Assembly (NCBI GenBank): GCA_026936105.1
Contig: JAIXKI010000005.1
Span: 1 to 64,000, forward strand
Reading direction: 5' to 3'
From: Chitinophagales bacterium
Lineage (GTDB): Bacteria > Bacteroidota > Bacteroidia > Chitinophagales > Chitinophagaceae
DNA: 64,000 nt
The position numbers and the translations under genes were made by a program. The notes beneath the pieces were generated by a model. It had not been told where the DNA came from, searched no databases, and saw nothing but the letters and a program-made list of their open reading frames with translations. How positions within the stretch are numbered: the stretch's first letter is position 1; every line of letters begins with the position of its first letter. Of this stretch, positions 35,194-44,017 are shown one piece after another.

Positions 35194-35688
35194 ATGGATT
35201 TCAAACAGATTCAGGAGTTGATCAAAATGGTCAACAAATCCAATATCGGTGAGGTAACCATAGAGCAGAAAGATTTCAAAGTAACCATAAAACAAAAAGT
35301 TGAAAAGATAACCCAGGTACTGGGAGCGCCCATGCCCCAACAAAATCTTTATGCGCCGGCAGCCCAACCTGCAGCGCCTCAAATTGCTCCGCTTGCCTCT
35401 CCGGCCGAAAAGGCAAAACCGGCAGTTGCAGAAGAACAGACGGGAAATCTGCTCACAATTAAAAGCCCGATGATAGGTACGTTTTATCGAAAGGCTTCGC
35501 CTGACAAACCCAACTTCGTGGAAGTGGGAAGCGAAGTGGTCCCGGGCTCAGTGGTTTGCATTGTGGAAGCCATGAAATTATTCAATGAAATTGAAAGCGA
35601 GGTGAAAGGCAAGATCGTGAAAGTGCTGGTGGAAGATGCTTCTCCCGTTGAGTTTGACCAGCCTCTGTTTCTTGTAGAACCATCCTGA
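35194..35688 (+). CDS. accB: Biotin carboxyl carrier protein of acetyl-CoA carboxylase
   Basis: Carries the biotin that AccC carboxylates and AccAD uses. It is 164 residues from ATG 35194 (MDFKQIQELIKMVNKS). The N-terminal domain (~1-45) is followed by an Ala/Pro-rich linker (~46-83) and the biotinyl domain with EAMKL, whose Lys128 is the biotinylation site. TTG 35185 is a possible alternative start. accC follows after 92 bp. Confidence 0.96.
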   Translation: MDFKQIQELIKMVNKSNIGEVTIEQKDFKVTIKQKVEKITQVLGAPMPQQNLYAPAAQPAAPQIAPLASPAEKAKPAVAEEQTGNLLTIKSPMIGTFYRKASPDKPNFVEVGSEVVPGSVVCIVEAMKLFNEIESEVKGKIVKVLVEDASPVEFDQPLFLVEPS

Positions 35689-35780
35689 GCATGATCCCAT
35701 ACATAATGAAAATTCAAAAACAGAGCGGATTAAAAAAATCGCATTTTGAATTTTTACTTTTAAATTTTTAATTTTCTACA

Positions 35781-37118
35781 GTGTTCAAAAAAGTACTTAT
35801 AGCAAATCGTGGTGAGATTGCCCTTCGTGTGCTGCGTACCTGCAGGGAAATGGGAATAAAGACCGTCGCTGTTTATTCGACAGCGGACAGGGACAGCCTG
35901 CATGTGAAGTTTGCGGATGAAGCAGTGTGCATCGGTAAACCCCAGAGCAGTGAATCCTATCTCAACATTGCTTATTTGATGGCAGCGGCTGAGATCACCA
36001 ATGCGGATGCCATTCATCCGGGATACGGTTTTCTGGCAGAGAATGCAAAGTTTGCTGAGATATGCAGCGACTATGGCATCAAGTTTATCGGGCCCACTCC
36101 CGAAATGATCAACGCCATGGGAGACAAGATCACAGCCAAGGAAACCATGATCAAGGCAGGAGTGCCTGTGGTGCCGGGCACTGACGGCTTGTTGCAAAGT
36201 CTTGATGAAGCAAAAGGAATAGCCAGGCAGATGGGTTATCCCGTGATGATCAAAGCAACTGCGGGCGGAGGAGGAAAGGGAATGCGCATTGTGTGGGAAG
36301 AGAGTGAGATGGAGAAAGCTTATACCACTGCCAAAGCGGAAGCAGCCGCCTCATTCAAGAACGATGGCATCTATATGGAGAAATATGTGGAAGAGCCGCG
36401 GCATATAGAGATACAGATCGCCGGTGATCAGTATGGTAATGTTTGTCATCTCAGCGAGAGGGATTGCTCCATTCAAAGGCGCCATCAGAAACTGGTGGAA
36501 GAATCACCTTCTCCTTTTATGACACCGGAGTTGAGAAGAAAAATGGGGGAGGCCGCCAAAAAAGCTGCTGCTGCAATCAACTATGAGAGTGTAGGCACCG
36601 TTGAATTTTTAGTGGACAAGAACCGGGATTTCTATTTCATGGAAATGAACACCCGTATCCAGGTGGAGCATTGCGTGACAGAAGAAGTGATCAATTTTGA
36701 CCTCATTAAAGAGCAGATCAAGATTGCAATGGGAGAGAGAATCTCCGGAAGAGATTATGAACCTGAGATGTGTGCCATTGAATGCCGCATCAATGCCGAA
36801 GATCCATATAATGATTTCCGCCCTTCACCCGGACGCATCACCACTTTCCATCAGCCGGGTGGGCATGGAGTGCGGGTGGACAGCCACGCTTATGCAGGAT
36901 ATGTGATCCCTCCTTATTATGATTCCATGATCGGGAAACTGATCACCATGGCACAGACAAGAGAAGAAGCTATCGCTACCATGTACCGGGCTTTGAGCGA
37001 ATATGTGATAGAAGGAGTGAAGACTACCATTCCTTTTCATCTGCAACTGATGCAGGATGAGCGTTTCCGCTCGGGTAATTTTAATACAAAATTCCTTGAG
37101 GATTTTATATTAAAATAA
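35781..37118 (+). CDS. accC: Acetyl-CoA carboxylase biotin carboxylase subunit
   Basis: An ATP-grasp enzyme carboxylating biotin on AccB with bicarbonate. It is 445 residues from GTG 35781 ([16 protein letters not shown]). Landmarks are the N-terminal ANRGEIA, the glycine-rich ATP loop [43 protein letters not shown] and [10 protein letters not shown] with the catalytic Arg. Forms an operon with accB. Confidence 0.97.
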   Translation: MFKKVLIANRGEIALRVLRTCREMGIKTVAVYSTADRDSLHVKFADEAVCIGKPQSSESYLNIAYLMAAAEITNADAIHPGYGFLAENAKFAEICSDYGIKFIGPTPEMINAMGDKITAKETMIKAGVPVVPGTDGLLQSLDEAKGIARQMGYPVMIKATAGGGGKGMRIVWEESEMEKAYTTAKAEAAASFKNDGIYMEKYVEEPRHIEIQIAGDQYGNVCHLSERDCSIQRRHQKLVEESPSPFMTPELRRKMGEAAKKAAAAINYESVGTVEFLVDKNRDFYFMEMNTRIQVEHCVTEEVINFDLIKEQIKIAMGERISGRDYEPEMCAIECRINAEDPYNDFRPSPGRITTFHQPGGHGVRVDSHAYAGYVIPPYYDSMIGKLITMAQTREEAIATMYRALSEYVIEGVKTTIPFHLQLMQDERFRSGNFNTKFLEDFILK

Positions 37119-37212
37119 AAAAGATTACCCATTAGTTTTATTCCTTAATTTTTTCTATGGAGGCTATGTTATTAAAAAAGCCTCACCTTTGTAAAGTTGT
37201 TCCGGAAAGCTG

Positions 37213-37782
37213 ATGAAAAATTTTGACTACAGTATTTTAAGATCCGTTGAGGTGTTACGTTCCGGCGGGTTGATCCTGTATCCAACCGATACCATCTGGG
37301 GGATAGGATGCGATGCCACCAATGAAGAAGCAATAAAAAAGATATACCGCCTGAAAAAAAGAACGGGAGAGAAATCAATGATCATCCTGGTGGCCGATGA
37401 AAAAGAAGTTTCCAGGTATGTGGAAGATCCCAACCAGGAGATCTTTGAATTCCTGAATACTGTTTCCAAACCAACTACGGTCATTTATAAAAAAGCCAAA
37501 AACCTGGCAAGGCCCCTGCAAGGGCTAGACGGAACGGTGGCAGTGAGAATCTGCAAGGATGAGTTTTGCAATAAACTGATCCGCGAGTTTGGTAAACCGG
37601 TCGTTTCCACCTCTGCAAACATCTCAGGCGAAAGGTCACCCCTGAATTTTAAACATATCAGCGAAGCAATAAAAAAGGGGGTGGACTTTACGGTGACGTA
37701 CAGGCAGGATGAAGAAAAAGATGCATCCCCTTCATCAGTAGTGAAATGGGAAAACGGAAAGATAATAGTCATCCGTCCTTAA
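37213..37782 (+). CDS. tsaC: Threonylcarbamoyl-AMP synthase (Sua5/YciO/YrdC family)
   Basis: Makes the activated intermediate for t6A37 of tRNA from threonine, bicarbonate and ATP. It is 189 residues, the YrdC domain only. Key stretches are ILYPTDTIWGIGCDATN, IYRLKKRTGEKSM (the KxR/S-x-N-like surface), VAVRICKDEFCNKLI and VSTSANISGE. The next gene starts nine bases later. Confidence 0.93.
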   Translation: MKNFDYSILRSVEVLRSGGLILYPTDTIWGIGCDATNEEAIKKIYRLKKRTGEKSMIILVADEKEVSRYVEDPNQEIFEFLNTVSKPTTVIYKKAKNLARPLQGLDGTVAVRICKDEFCNKLIREFGKPVVSTSANISGERSPLNFKHISEAIKKGVDFTVTYRQDEEKDASPSSVVKWENGKIIVIRP

Positions 37783-37791
37783 ATCATTCAG

Positions 37792-38787
37792 TTGGAAAAA
37801 TTTCTGATCATACAAACGGCATTCATTGGCGATGTGGTGCTGACCACAGGACTCATTGAAAAATTGCATCGGCATTTTCCTGATGCACAGATAGATTTCC
37901 TGGTGAGAAAAGGAAATGAAGGATTGCTTTCGGGCCATCCTTTGCTGCATGAAGTATTGATCTGGGATAAAAAGAAAAGCAAATACAAAAACCTGTGGAA
38001 ACTGCTTTGCAGGATCCGGAAGAACCAGTACGCTGTTGTGGTCAATGCACATCGTTTTGCTGCAAGCGGGTTTCTGACAGCGTTTTCAGGAGCAAGATCC
38101 ACTGTCGGGTTTGATAAAAACCCTTTGAGTTTTCTTTTTTCAAAAAAAATCAGGCATGAACTGAAACTGAGAGGAAATAACATTCATGAAACAGAGCGCA
38201 ACCACAACCTGATCCGCGAATTCACAGATGAAGAACCGGCAAAGCCAAAATTGTATCCTTCACCGGATGATGAAGAATTGGTAAAACAGTTCAAGAATGT
38301 TTCTTATATCACCATTAGCCCGGCATCGGTATGGTTCACCAAGCGTTATCCCAAAGAAAAATGGATTGACTTTTTGAATAAAGTTCCTGACCGCTACACG
38401 GTTTACATTTTAGGCGCAGCAGGTGATAAAGAACTGGCTGAAGAAATTCAAAAAGCAACTACTCACCGTCCCGTGAATGTTCTTTGTGGGCAGCTCAGTT
38501 TCCTTCAATCAGCTGCATTGATGAAGGATGCTGCCATGAATTATGTGAATGATTCGGCGCCGCTTCATTTTGCATCGGCAATGAATGCACCCGTGACCGC
38601 TATCTTTTGTTCCACCGTTCCGGCTTTAGGATTCACTCCCTTGTCCGATAAAAGTTTTATCGTGGAAACCGGTCAATATCTTAGCTGTCGCCCTTGCGGC
38701 CTGCATGGAAGAAAAGAATGCCCTTTAGGTCATTTTAATTGTGCCCACACGATTCGTACAGAACAATTACTGCAAACATTACCCTGA
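37792..38787 (+). CDS. Glycosyltransferase family 9 (LPS heptosyltransferase-like)
   Basis: 331 residues from TTG 37792 (MEKFLIIQTAFIGDVVLTTG), nine bases after tsaC. GT-B fold signs are IQTAFIGDVVLTTGLIEKL at the N-terminus, ISPASVWFTKRYPKEKWIDFL, and the C-terminal nucleotide-sugar site NDSAPLHFASAMNAPVTAIF. The C-terminal SCRPCGLHGRKECPLGHFNC is a Cys-rich tail seen in many members. It probably acts in lipopolysaccharide core assembly; sugar specificity is unknown. Its 3' end is close to the cca promoter. Confidence 0.9.
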   Translation: MEKFLIIQTAFIGDVVLTTGLIEKLHRHFPDAQIDFLVRKGNEGLLSGHPLLHEVLIWDKKKSKYKNLWKLLCRIRKNQYAVVVNAHRFAASGFLTAFSGARSTVGFDKNPLSFLFSKKIRHELKLRGNNIHETERNHNLIREFTDEEPAKPKLYPSPDDEELVKQFKNVSYITISPASVWFTKRYPKEKWIDFLNKVPDRYTVYILGAAGDKELAEEIQKATTHRPVNVLCGQLSFLQSAALMKDAAMNYVNDSAPLHFASAMNAPVTAIFCSTVPALGFTPLSDKSFIVETGQYLSCRPCGLHGRKECPLGHFNCAHTIRTEQLLQTLP

Positions 38788-38823
38788 TCCTTCCTTCTTC
38801 CATTTCCATCCGCCTTCCTTTCT

Positions 38824-38831
38824 TATTTTTG
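38824..38831 (+). promoter_or_regulatory. -7 element TATTTTTG abutting the cca start
   Basis: A perfect TAnnTTTG with five bases before ATG 38837. TTTC at 38803-38806 is a weak -33 candidate at a 17-base spacing. Confidence 0.45.
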
Positions 38832-38836
38832 CCATT

Positions 38837-40285
38837 ATGGACATCAGTTGCACAGAAAAGGAATTGTTCATATTTAAAAAGATCGCTCATGCTGCGGCGG
38901 AACTGGGTGTGCCTTGTTATCTTATTGGTGGATTTGTAAGGGATAAGATCATCGGAAGGCCTACCAAAGATGTGGATATTGTTTGCATCGGAGATGGTAT
39001 TTCTCTGGCAAGAGCAGTGGCCAGGCGTTTTGATCCTTCTCCTCATGTGAATTATTTTAAAAATTTCGGAACAGCACATATCAAGGCAGAAGACATGGAG
39101 ATAGAGTTTGTGGGAGCCAGGAAAGAAAGTTATCACTATCATTCCCGAAAGCCGGATGTGGTGCCGGGAACTTTGGAAGATGATCAAAACCGCAGAGACT
39201 TTACCATCAATGCGCTTGCCATCAGTTTGAATAAAGCAGGTCATGATGCCGGAGAGGCAGGCTATGGGAAACTGATAGATCCTTTCGGCGGCATGGATGA
39301 CCTGGAGAAAAAGACCATCCGCACTCCGATGGAGCCTAAACACACTTTTAGCGATGATCCGCTCCGTATGATGAGAGCTGCCCGTTTTGCTTCACAACTT
39401 GGTTTCACCATTGAACCCAAAACTTTTGAAGCCATGAAAAGTGAAGCACACAGGATTACCATCGTATCGCAGGAACGCATCACCGACGAACTCAATAAAA
39501 TTTTATTGAGTCCGAAACCTTCCGTCGGATTTTTATTGCTCTACGAAAGTGGTTTGCTGCATATTTTTTTCCCGCAGTTAGTGGATCTTGCCGGCGCTGA
39601 ATACAAAGACGGAATGGGCCACAAGGATAATTTTCATCATACCTTGCAGGTGCTTGATAATATTTCAAAGCACACGGATGACCTGTGGCTTCGCTGGGCT
39701 GCCTTGCTTCATGATATTGCAAAACCGGCGACAAAAAGATTTGAAGAAGGTCATGGGTGGACCTTTCATGGCCATGAAGTGGTGGGAGGCAGGATGGTTC
39801 CTAAAATTTTTGCGAAGCTGAAATTACCTCTGAATGAAAAGATGCAGTTTGTCAGAAAGATGGTGGAACTGCATTTGCGGCCGATCAGCCTGACCAAAGA
39901 AAATATCACTGATTCTGCCATTCGCCGTTTGTTGTTTGATGCGGGTGATGATTTTGAATCGCTGATGCTGCTTTGCGAAGCAGATATCACGTCAAAGAAT
40001 AAATATAAGGTAAAGCAATTCCGCGAAAACCTGAAACTGGTGCGTGCCCGCTGCAAAGAAGTGGAAGAAAAAGACCATATACGCAACTGGCAGCCACCGG
40101 TCAGCGGTGAAATGATCATGGAGACATTCGGCCTTTCTCCGTCAAAGCCGGTAGGTGATCTGAAGAATGCGATTAAAGAAGCCATGCTGGATGGTGTGAT
40201 ACCGAACACTTATGAAGCAGCTTATGAATTTATGATATCAAAAGCAAAAGAAATGGGATTGAAACCGGTTGAAGAAAAGTCATGA
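38837..40285 (+). CDS. cca: CCA-adding tRNA nucleotidyltransferase / poly(A) polymerase family with HD domain
   Basis: 482 residues from ATG 38837 (MDISCTEKELFIFKKIAHAA). The class II nucleotidyltransferase head has GGFVRD (31-36), the metal pair Asp45/Asp47 in KDVDIV and the RRDFTINALA motif. RMMRAARFASQLGFTI and ERITDELNKIL follow. A C-terminal HD phosphohydrolase-type domain (HTLQVLDNI, LLHDIAKP, HGHEVVG) is present. It completes or repairs the tRNA 3' CCA. Open reading continues upstream into the GT9 gene but looks non-coding. Confidence 0.92.
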   Translation: MDISCTEKELFIFKKIAHAAAELGVPCYLIGGFVRDKIIGRPTKDVDIVCIGDGISLARAVARRFDPSPHVNYFKNFGTAHIKAEDMEIEFVGARKESYHYHSRKPDVVPGTLEDDQNRRDFTINALAISLNKAGHDAGEAGYGKLIDPFGGMDDLEKKTIRTPMEPKHTFSDDPLRMMRAARFASQLGFTIEPKTFEAMKSEAHRITIVSQERITDELNKILLSPKPSVGFLLLYESGLLHIFFPQLVDLAGAEYKDGMGHKDNFHHTLQVLDNISKHTDDLWLRWAALLHDIAKPATKRFEEGHGWTFHGHEVVGGRMVPKIFAKLKLPLNEKMQFVRKMVELHLRPISLTKENITDSAIRRLLFDAGDDFESLMLLCEADITSKNKYKVKQFRENLKLVRARCKEVEEKDHIRNWQPPVSGEMIMETFGLSPSKPVGDLKNAIKEAMLDGVIPNTYEAAYEFMISKAKEMGLKPVEEKS

Positions 40286-40306
40286 TATAAGTCATCATCA
40301 TCTTTC

Positions 40307-40336
40307 TTGCCGCTAAAGCATTTAATTGTAAATTCG
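40307..40336 (+). promoter_or_regulatory. Possible promoter of the 40341 gene
   Basis: TTG (40307-40309), a 19-base spacer, then TAAATTCG (40329-40336, one mismatch to TAnnTTTG), four bases before ATG 40341. Confidence 0.35.
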
Positions 40337-40340
40337 CCTT

Positions 40341-40910
40341 ATGGCTATTTTGAAATTCAGGATCTATTTTGAAGAAGATGAGAGTGTGTACCGGGATATT
40401 GTGATCCCGCATACAAAAACATTTCTGGACCTGCACGGCGCTATTTTAAAATCATACGATTTTGATAATAAGCACCAGGCAACTTTTTTCCGCAGTAATG
40501 ACCATTGGCAAAGAGGCAGGGAGATCAGCCTGGAAAAGTATGATAAAGAGTATAAGGCCCCGCCGCTGATCATGTCTGAGACCATGATAGGTTCAGAGAT
40601 CAGGGACCCCAATCAGCGGTTCATCTATTTATATGATTTCACTAAGAACTGGACATTCCTGGTGGAGTTGATCAATGTTTCCAAAGAGGAAGACCCCAGG
40701 CTTACCTATCCTGCAATAGTCCGCTCCGAAGGTATTCCGCCCAGCCAGTATGGCACCAAGGGATTACTGGGTGAAAAGTTTGCTGACGTGGAAGAAAAAT
40801 ATGACCTGCACAAGGGAACGGAAGGATTCGGAGAAGAAGGCGAAAGTGATTCCGACGACTTTGGTTTTTCTGATGATGAAATGTCAGGCTATGGCGGAGA
40901 AGAACAGTAA
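40341..40910 (+). CDS. pRiA4b ORF-3-like protein
   Basis: 189 residues. MAILKFRIYFEEDESVYRDI, the helix TFLDLHGAILKSYDFDNKHQATFF and DFTKNWTFLVELI match the plasmid pRiA4b ORF-3 family (PF07929). The C-terminal ~45 residues are acidic and low complexity (EEGESDSDDFGFSDDE). The biochemical role is not known. It lies 24 bp before miaA and is probably co-transcribed with it. Confidence 0.82.
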   Translation: MAILKFRIYFEEDESVYRDIVIPHTKTFLDLHGAILKSYDFDNKHQATFFRSNDHWQRGREISLEKYDKEYKAPPLIMSETMIGSEIRDPNQRFIYLYDFTKNWTFLVELINVSKEEDPRLTYPAIVRSEGIPPSQYGTKGLLGEKFADVEEKYDLHKGTEGFGEEGESDSDDFGFSDDEMSGYGGEEQ

Positions 40911-40934
40911 TTTGTTTTTCATTCCGCACGATAC

Positions 40935-41858
40935 ATGAAAGAATCTTCAAATAAAACAGTCTTACTCATTCTTGGGCCAACTGCTACCGGTAAAACTGAG
41001 GCTGCCATTGAAATGGCTTTGCATTTTCATACGGAGATCATATCGGCAGACAGCCGTCAGTGTTTTAAAGAACTGAACATAGGAGTGGCAAGGCCTTCAG
41101 AGGAAGAACTGAAGAAAGTACCGCATTATTTTATCGCTTCTCATTCCGTCAAAGAACAAGTGAATGCCTCCGTGTTTGAAAAATATGCTTTGGAAAAAGT
41201 AAATGATATTTTTAAAGATCACAATGTTGCTGTGATGGCCGGAGGTACAGGGCTTTACATCAAGGCATTTTGTGAAGGACTGCATGACATGCCTGCCATT
41301 GATCCTGAGTTGAGAGAAAAGATCCGCAGGATCTATGAAACAGAAGGATTGTCTTCATTGCAGAAAATGATACGAGTAAAGGATCCTGAATTTTATCAGA
41401 TAGGAGAGATCAAAAACCCTCAACGGGTGATGAGAGCGCTGGAAGTGATGGAGTCAACCGGACGCTCCATTTTATCTTTCCGGAAAGGCGATCATTCAAA
41501 GAGAGATTTCAATATTGTAAAACTGGGGTTGGAATTAACAAAGGAAGAATTGCGCCGTAATATTAATTTCCGGGTGGACAACATGATGAAGAATGGTTTG
41601 CCGGAAGAAGTGAAAATGCTCTTGCCTTACAGAGAGCTTAACGCATTGCAGACGGTCGGTTATGCCGAACTCTTCGATTATCTGGATCAGAAGATCTCAA
41701 TGGAAGAAGCAGAGGAGGAGATCAGAATACATACCCGGCAATATGCAAAACGGCAAATGACCTGGTTTCGCAAAGACAAAGAGATCCGGTGGTTTTCACC
41801 CGGACAAATAAAAGAAATGATCGCTTTTGCAGAAAAGCAGATTAGGGATGAAGGATAA
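40935..41858 (+). CDS. miaA: tRNA dimethylallyltransferase
   Basis: Transfers dimethylallyl from DMAPP to A37 of UNN tRNAs. It is 307 residues. P-loop GPTATGKT (14-21), the DSRQ motif in ISADSRQCFKELNIG, GGTGLYIKAF, and NPQRVMRALEV with QTVGYAELFDYL in the tRNA-binding half. An open frame at its end overlaps the next gene's spurious 5' extension. Confidence 0.95.
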   Translation: MKESSNKTVLLILGPTATGKTEAAIEMALHFHTEIISADSRQCFKELNIGVARPSEEELKKVPHYFIASHSVKEQVNASVFEKYALEKVNDIFKDHNVAVMAGGTGLYIKAFCEGLHDMPAIDPELREKIRRIYETEGLSSLQKMIRVKDPEFYQIGEIKNPQRVMRALEVMESTGRSILSFRKGDHSKRDFNIVKLGLELTKEELRRNINFRVDNMMKNGLPEEVKMLLPYRELNALQTVGYAELFDYLDQKISMEEAEEEIRIHTRQYAKRQMTWFRKDKEIRWFSPGQIKEMIAFAEKQIRDEG

Positions 41859-41940
41859 AGATCAAACGGCCGCCCATCAATTATTTCATTGCAAAACCAA
41901 ATATCTTCTTAGGTTTATATCTCCATTTAAAAAACTGTTT

Positions 41941-43953
41941 ATGAAAAAGATCTTTTATCTCTGTGTGTTGACAATTTTTTTCACTGCCTGCCAAAACAAG
42001 GAGAAACAAAAAGTTCCTGAGATCACCGGAGTGGACTCTTCTCTCAGCCCCGGTGATAATTTCTTTAATTATGTGAATCATATCTGGTATGATACGGCTC
42101 AGATACCTCCTTCGCAACCGGGAGTGGGAGCTTATATGTTCATGAACTATAAACAACAGCTACTATTGCAGCAGATCCTGGACAGCGTTTCCAAAGCAAA
42201 TAACCCCGCCGGGAGCATTGAGCAGAAAATCGGCGATTTTTATGCATCAGGCATGGATTCGGCTGAGATTGAAAAACTGGGTTATGATCCGCTCAGGCCC
42301 TTGCTTGAAAAGATAGAAGCGATCAGCGATATTACTTCTTTGATGGAGTATGTTGCCGGTGAAGCAAAGATGGGTGACAATTCCATTCTTGGTTTTTACA
42401 TCGGGCCTGATAATAAAAACAGCAATCTGAATATTGCTCATCTTTATCAGGCAGGCATCAGCCTTCCCGAAAGGGATTATTATTTTAAAACAGATGCACC
42501 GACCCTGGCGATCCAGCAGGCGTTTAAAAAATATCTTGCAACATTATTTGAACTGACAGGAACCGATGCCGCTAACGCAGTGAAGAATGCAGAGGCTGTG
42601 TATGGAATGGAGAAGCAAATGGCTTCTTCACACAAAACCAATATTGAACTTCGGGATATAAATGCAAACTATAACAAGATACCGGTCACTGATCTTGCAA
42701 AGCGCCAGCCGTTAATAGGATGGCCTGCTGTGTTGAAAGAACTGGGAGCAAAAACCGATACCATAGATGTGGGGCAGCCTGCCTATTATGATAAGCTGAA
42801 CACTTTATTAAGGTCAGTTCCTCTAAGCGACTGGAAGAACTATCTGAAAGCAAGTACTCTGAATAATTACACCAGTGAACTCAGCAGCCCTTTTGTGTAT
42901 GCAGCCTTTGAGTACAACAAAGTTTTGACTGGTCAGGCAATGCAAAAACCGAGAGGGGAAAGGATAGCCGGATCCGTGGACCGGTTATTGGGACAGGCGC
43001 TTGGACAACTTTATGTGAAAAAACATTTTCCTGAATCAGCAAAGAGACGGGCATTAGAACTTGTCAATAATCTGCAACAGGCTTTTGCGGCAAGAATGGA
43101 TAAACTGGACTGGATGAGCGACAGCACCAAGAAGAAAGCCAAAGAAAAATTATTTGCCATCACAAAAAAAATCGGCTATCCCGATAAATGGAGGGATTAC
43201 AGTAAAGTGGACATCTCGAAAGGGAAATATTTTGAGAATGTGCGGGCTGCTGCTGCAGGAGAGTATCAATATGAACTGGCAAAACTGAATCAGCCGGTTG
43301 ACAGGACGGAATGGTTCACTACTCCTTCCACCGTCACCGCTTACTACAATCCTTCTGCCAATGAAATTGTTTTTCCTGCAGGGATACTACAGCCTCCCTA
43401 TTTTGATGATAATGCGGATGATGCTCTTAATTACGGAGGAATTGGTATGGTGATCGGGCATGAGATGACTCACGCATTCGATGATCAGGGAGCCCAGTTC
43501 GATAAATTTGGAAACGTGGAGAACTGGTGGTCAAAAGAAGATTATGAAAAATTCAAAGCAAAGACACAGCAGGTAGTTGATCTGTACAACACCTTCACCG
43601 TGCTGGATACTGTGCATGTAAAAGGAGCGATGACCCTGGGAGAAAATACAGCGGACATCGGCGGAGTGTCCATTGCTTATGATGCTTTTAAGTTGACGAA
43701 AGAAGGGCAGGATACGGCAAGGCTTGGAGAATACACTCCCGATCAGAGATTCTTTTTTTCTATCGGACTTATCTGGCGTGTAAAAATGAAAGACCAGTTT
43801 CTTCGCTACTGGATCAATAACAATCCTCATTCACCGCCCATGTGGAGGGTGAACGGGCCATTGATGAACAATCCGCACTATTATGACGCCTTTGGAGTGA
43901 AGCTGGGAGAAAAAATGTATTTGCCCGACAGCACAAGGATTCATATTTGGTAG
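41941..43953 (+). CDS. M13 family (neprilysin-like) zinc endopeptidase, lipoprotein
   Basis: 670 residues from ATG 41941; the longer frame overlapping miaA is not used. The lipoprotein signal ends FFTAC (Cys17). The catalytic zinc site HEMTH is at 507-511 (VIGHEMTHAFDDQG), with the third ligand in GENTADIGG and VNGPLMNNPHYYDAFG downstream. It ends in IHIW, without the CxxW of animal members. It probably cleaves peptides at the cell surface or in the periplasm. Confidence 0.92.
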   Translation: MKKIFYLCVLTIFFTACQNKEKQKVPEITGVDSSLSPGDNFFNYVNHIWYDTAQIPPSQPGVGAYMFMNYKQQLLLQQILDSVSKANNPAGSIEQKIGDFYASGMDSAEIEKLGYDPLRPLLEKIEAISDITSLMEYVAGEAKMGDNSILGFYIGPDNKNSNLNIAHLYQAGISLPERDYYFKTDAPTLAIQQAFKKYLATLFELTGTDAANAVKNAEAVYGMEKQMASSHKTNIELRDINANYNKIPVTDLAKRQPLIGWPAVLKELGAKTDTIDVGQPAYYDKLNTLLRSVPLSDWKNYLKASTLNNYTSELSSPFVYAAFEYNKVLTGQAMQKPRGERIAGSVDRLLGQALGQLYVKKHFPESAKRRALELVNNLQQAFAARMDKLDWMSDSTKKKAKEKLFAITKKIGYPDKWRDYSKVDISKGKYFENVRAAAAGEYQYELAKLNQPVDRTEWFTTPSTVTAYYNPSANEIVFPAGILQPPYFDDNADDALNYGGIGMVIGHEMTHAFDDQGAQFDKFGNVENWWSKEDYEKFKAKTQQVVDLYNTFTVLDTVHVKGAMTLGENTADIGGVSIAYDAFKLTKEGQDTARLGEYTPDQRFFFSIGLIWRVKMKDQFLRYWINNNPHSPPMWRVNGPLMNNPHYYDAFGVKLGEKMYLPDSTRIHIW

Positions 43954-43974
43954 AAAAAATAATTTGCATGAAAA

Positions 43975-44010
43975 AGCCTCTGTGAATTCAGTTCAGATTT
44001 CACAGAGGCT
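43975..44010. terminator. Terminator between convergent M13 and S9 peptidase genes
   Basis: A 12-bp perfect stem AGCCTCTGTGAA / TTCACAGAGGCT with a 12-base loop. A run of A lies on its left (T-run for minus-strand transcripts), while the plus-side downstream sequence (ATGTTTATTA) is less T-rich. It mainly serves the S9 peptidase gene, possibly both. Confidence 0.8.
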
Positions 44011-44017
44011 ATGTTTA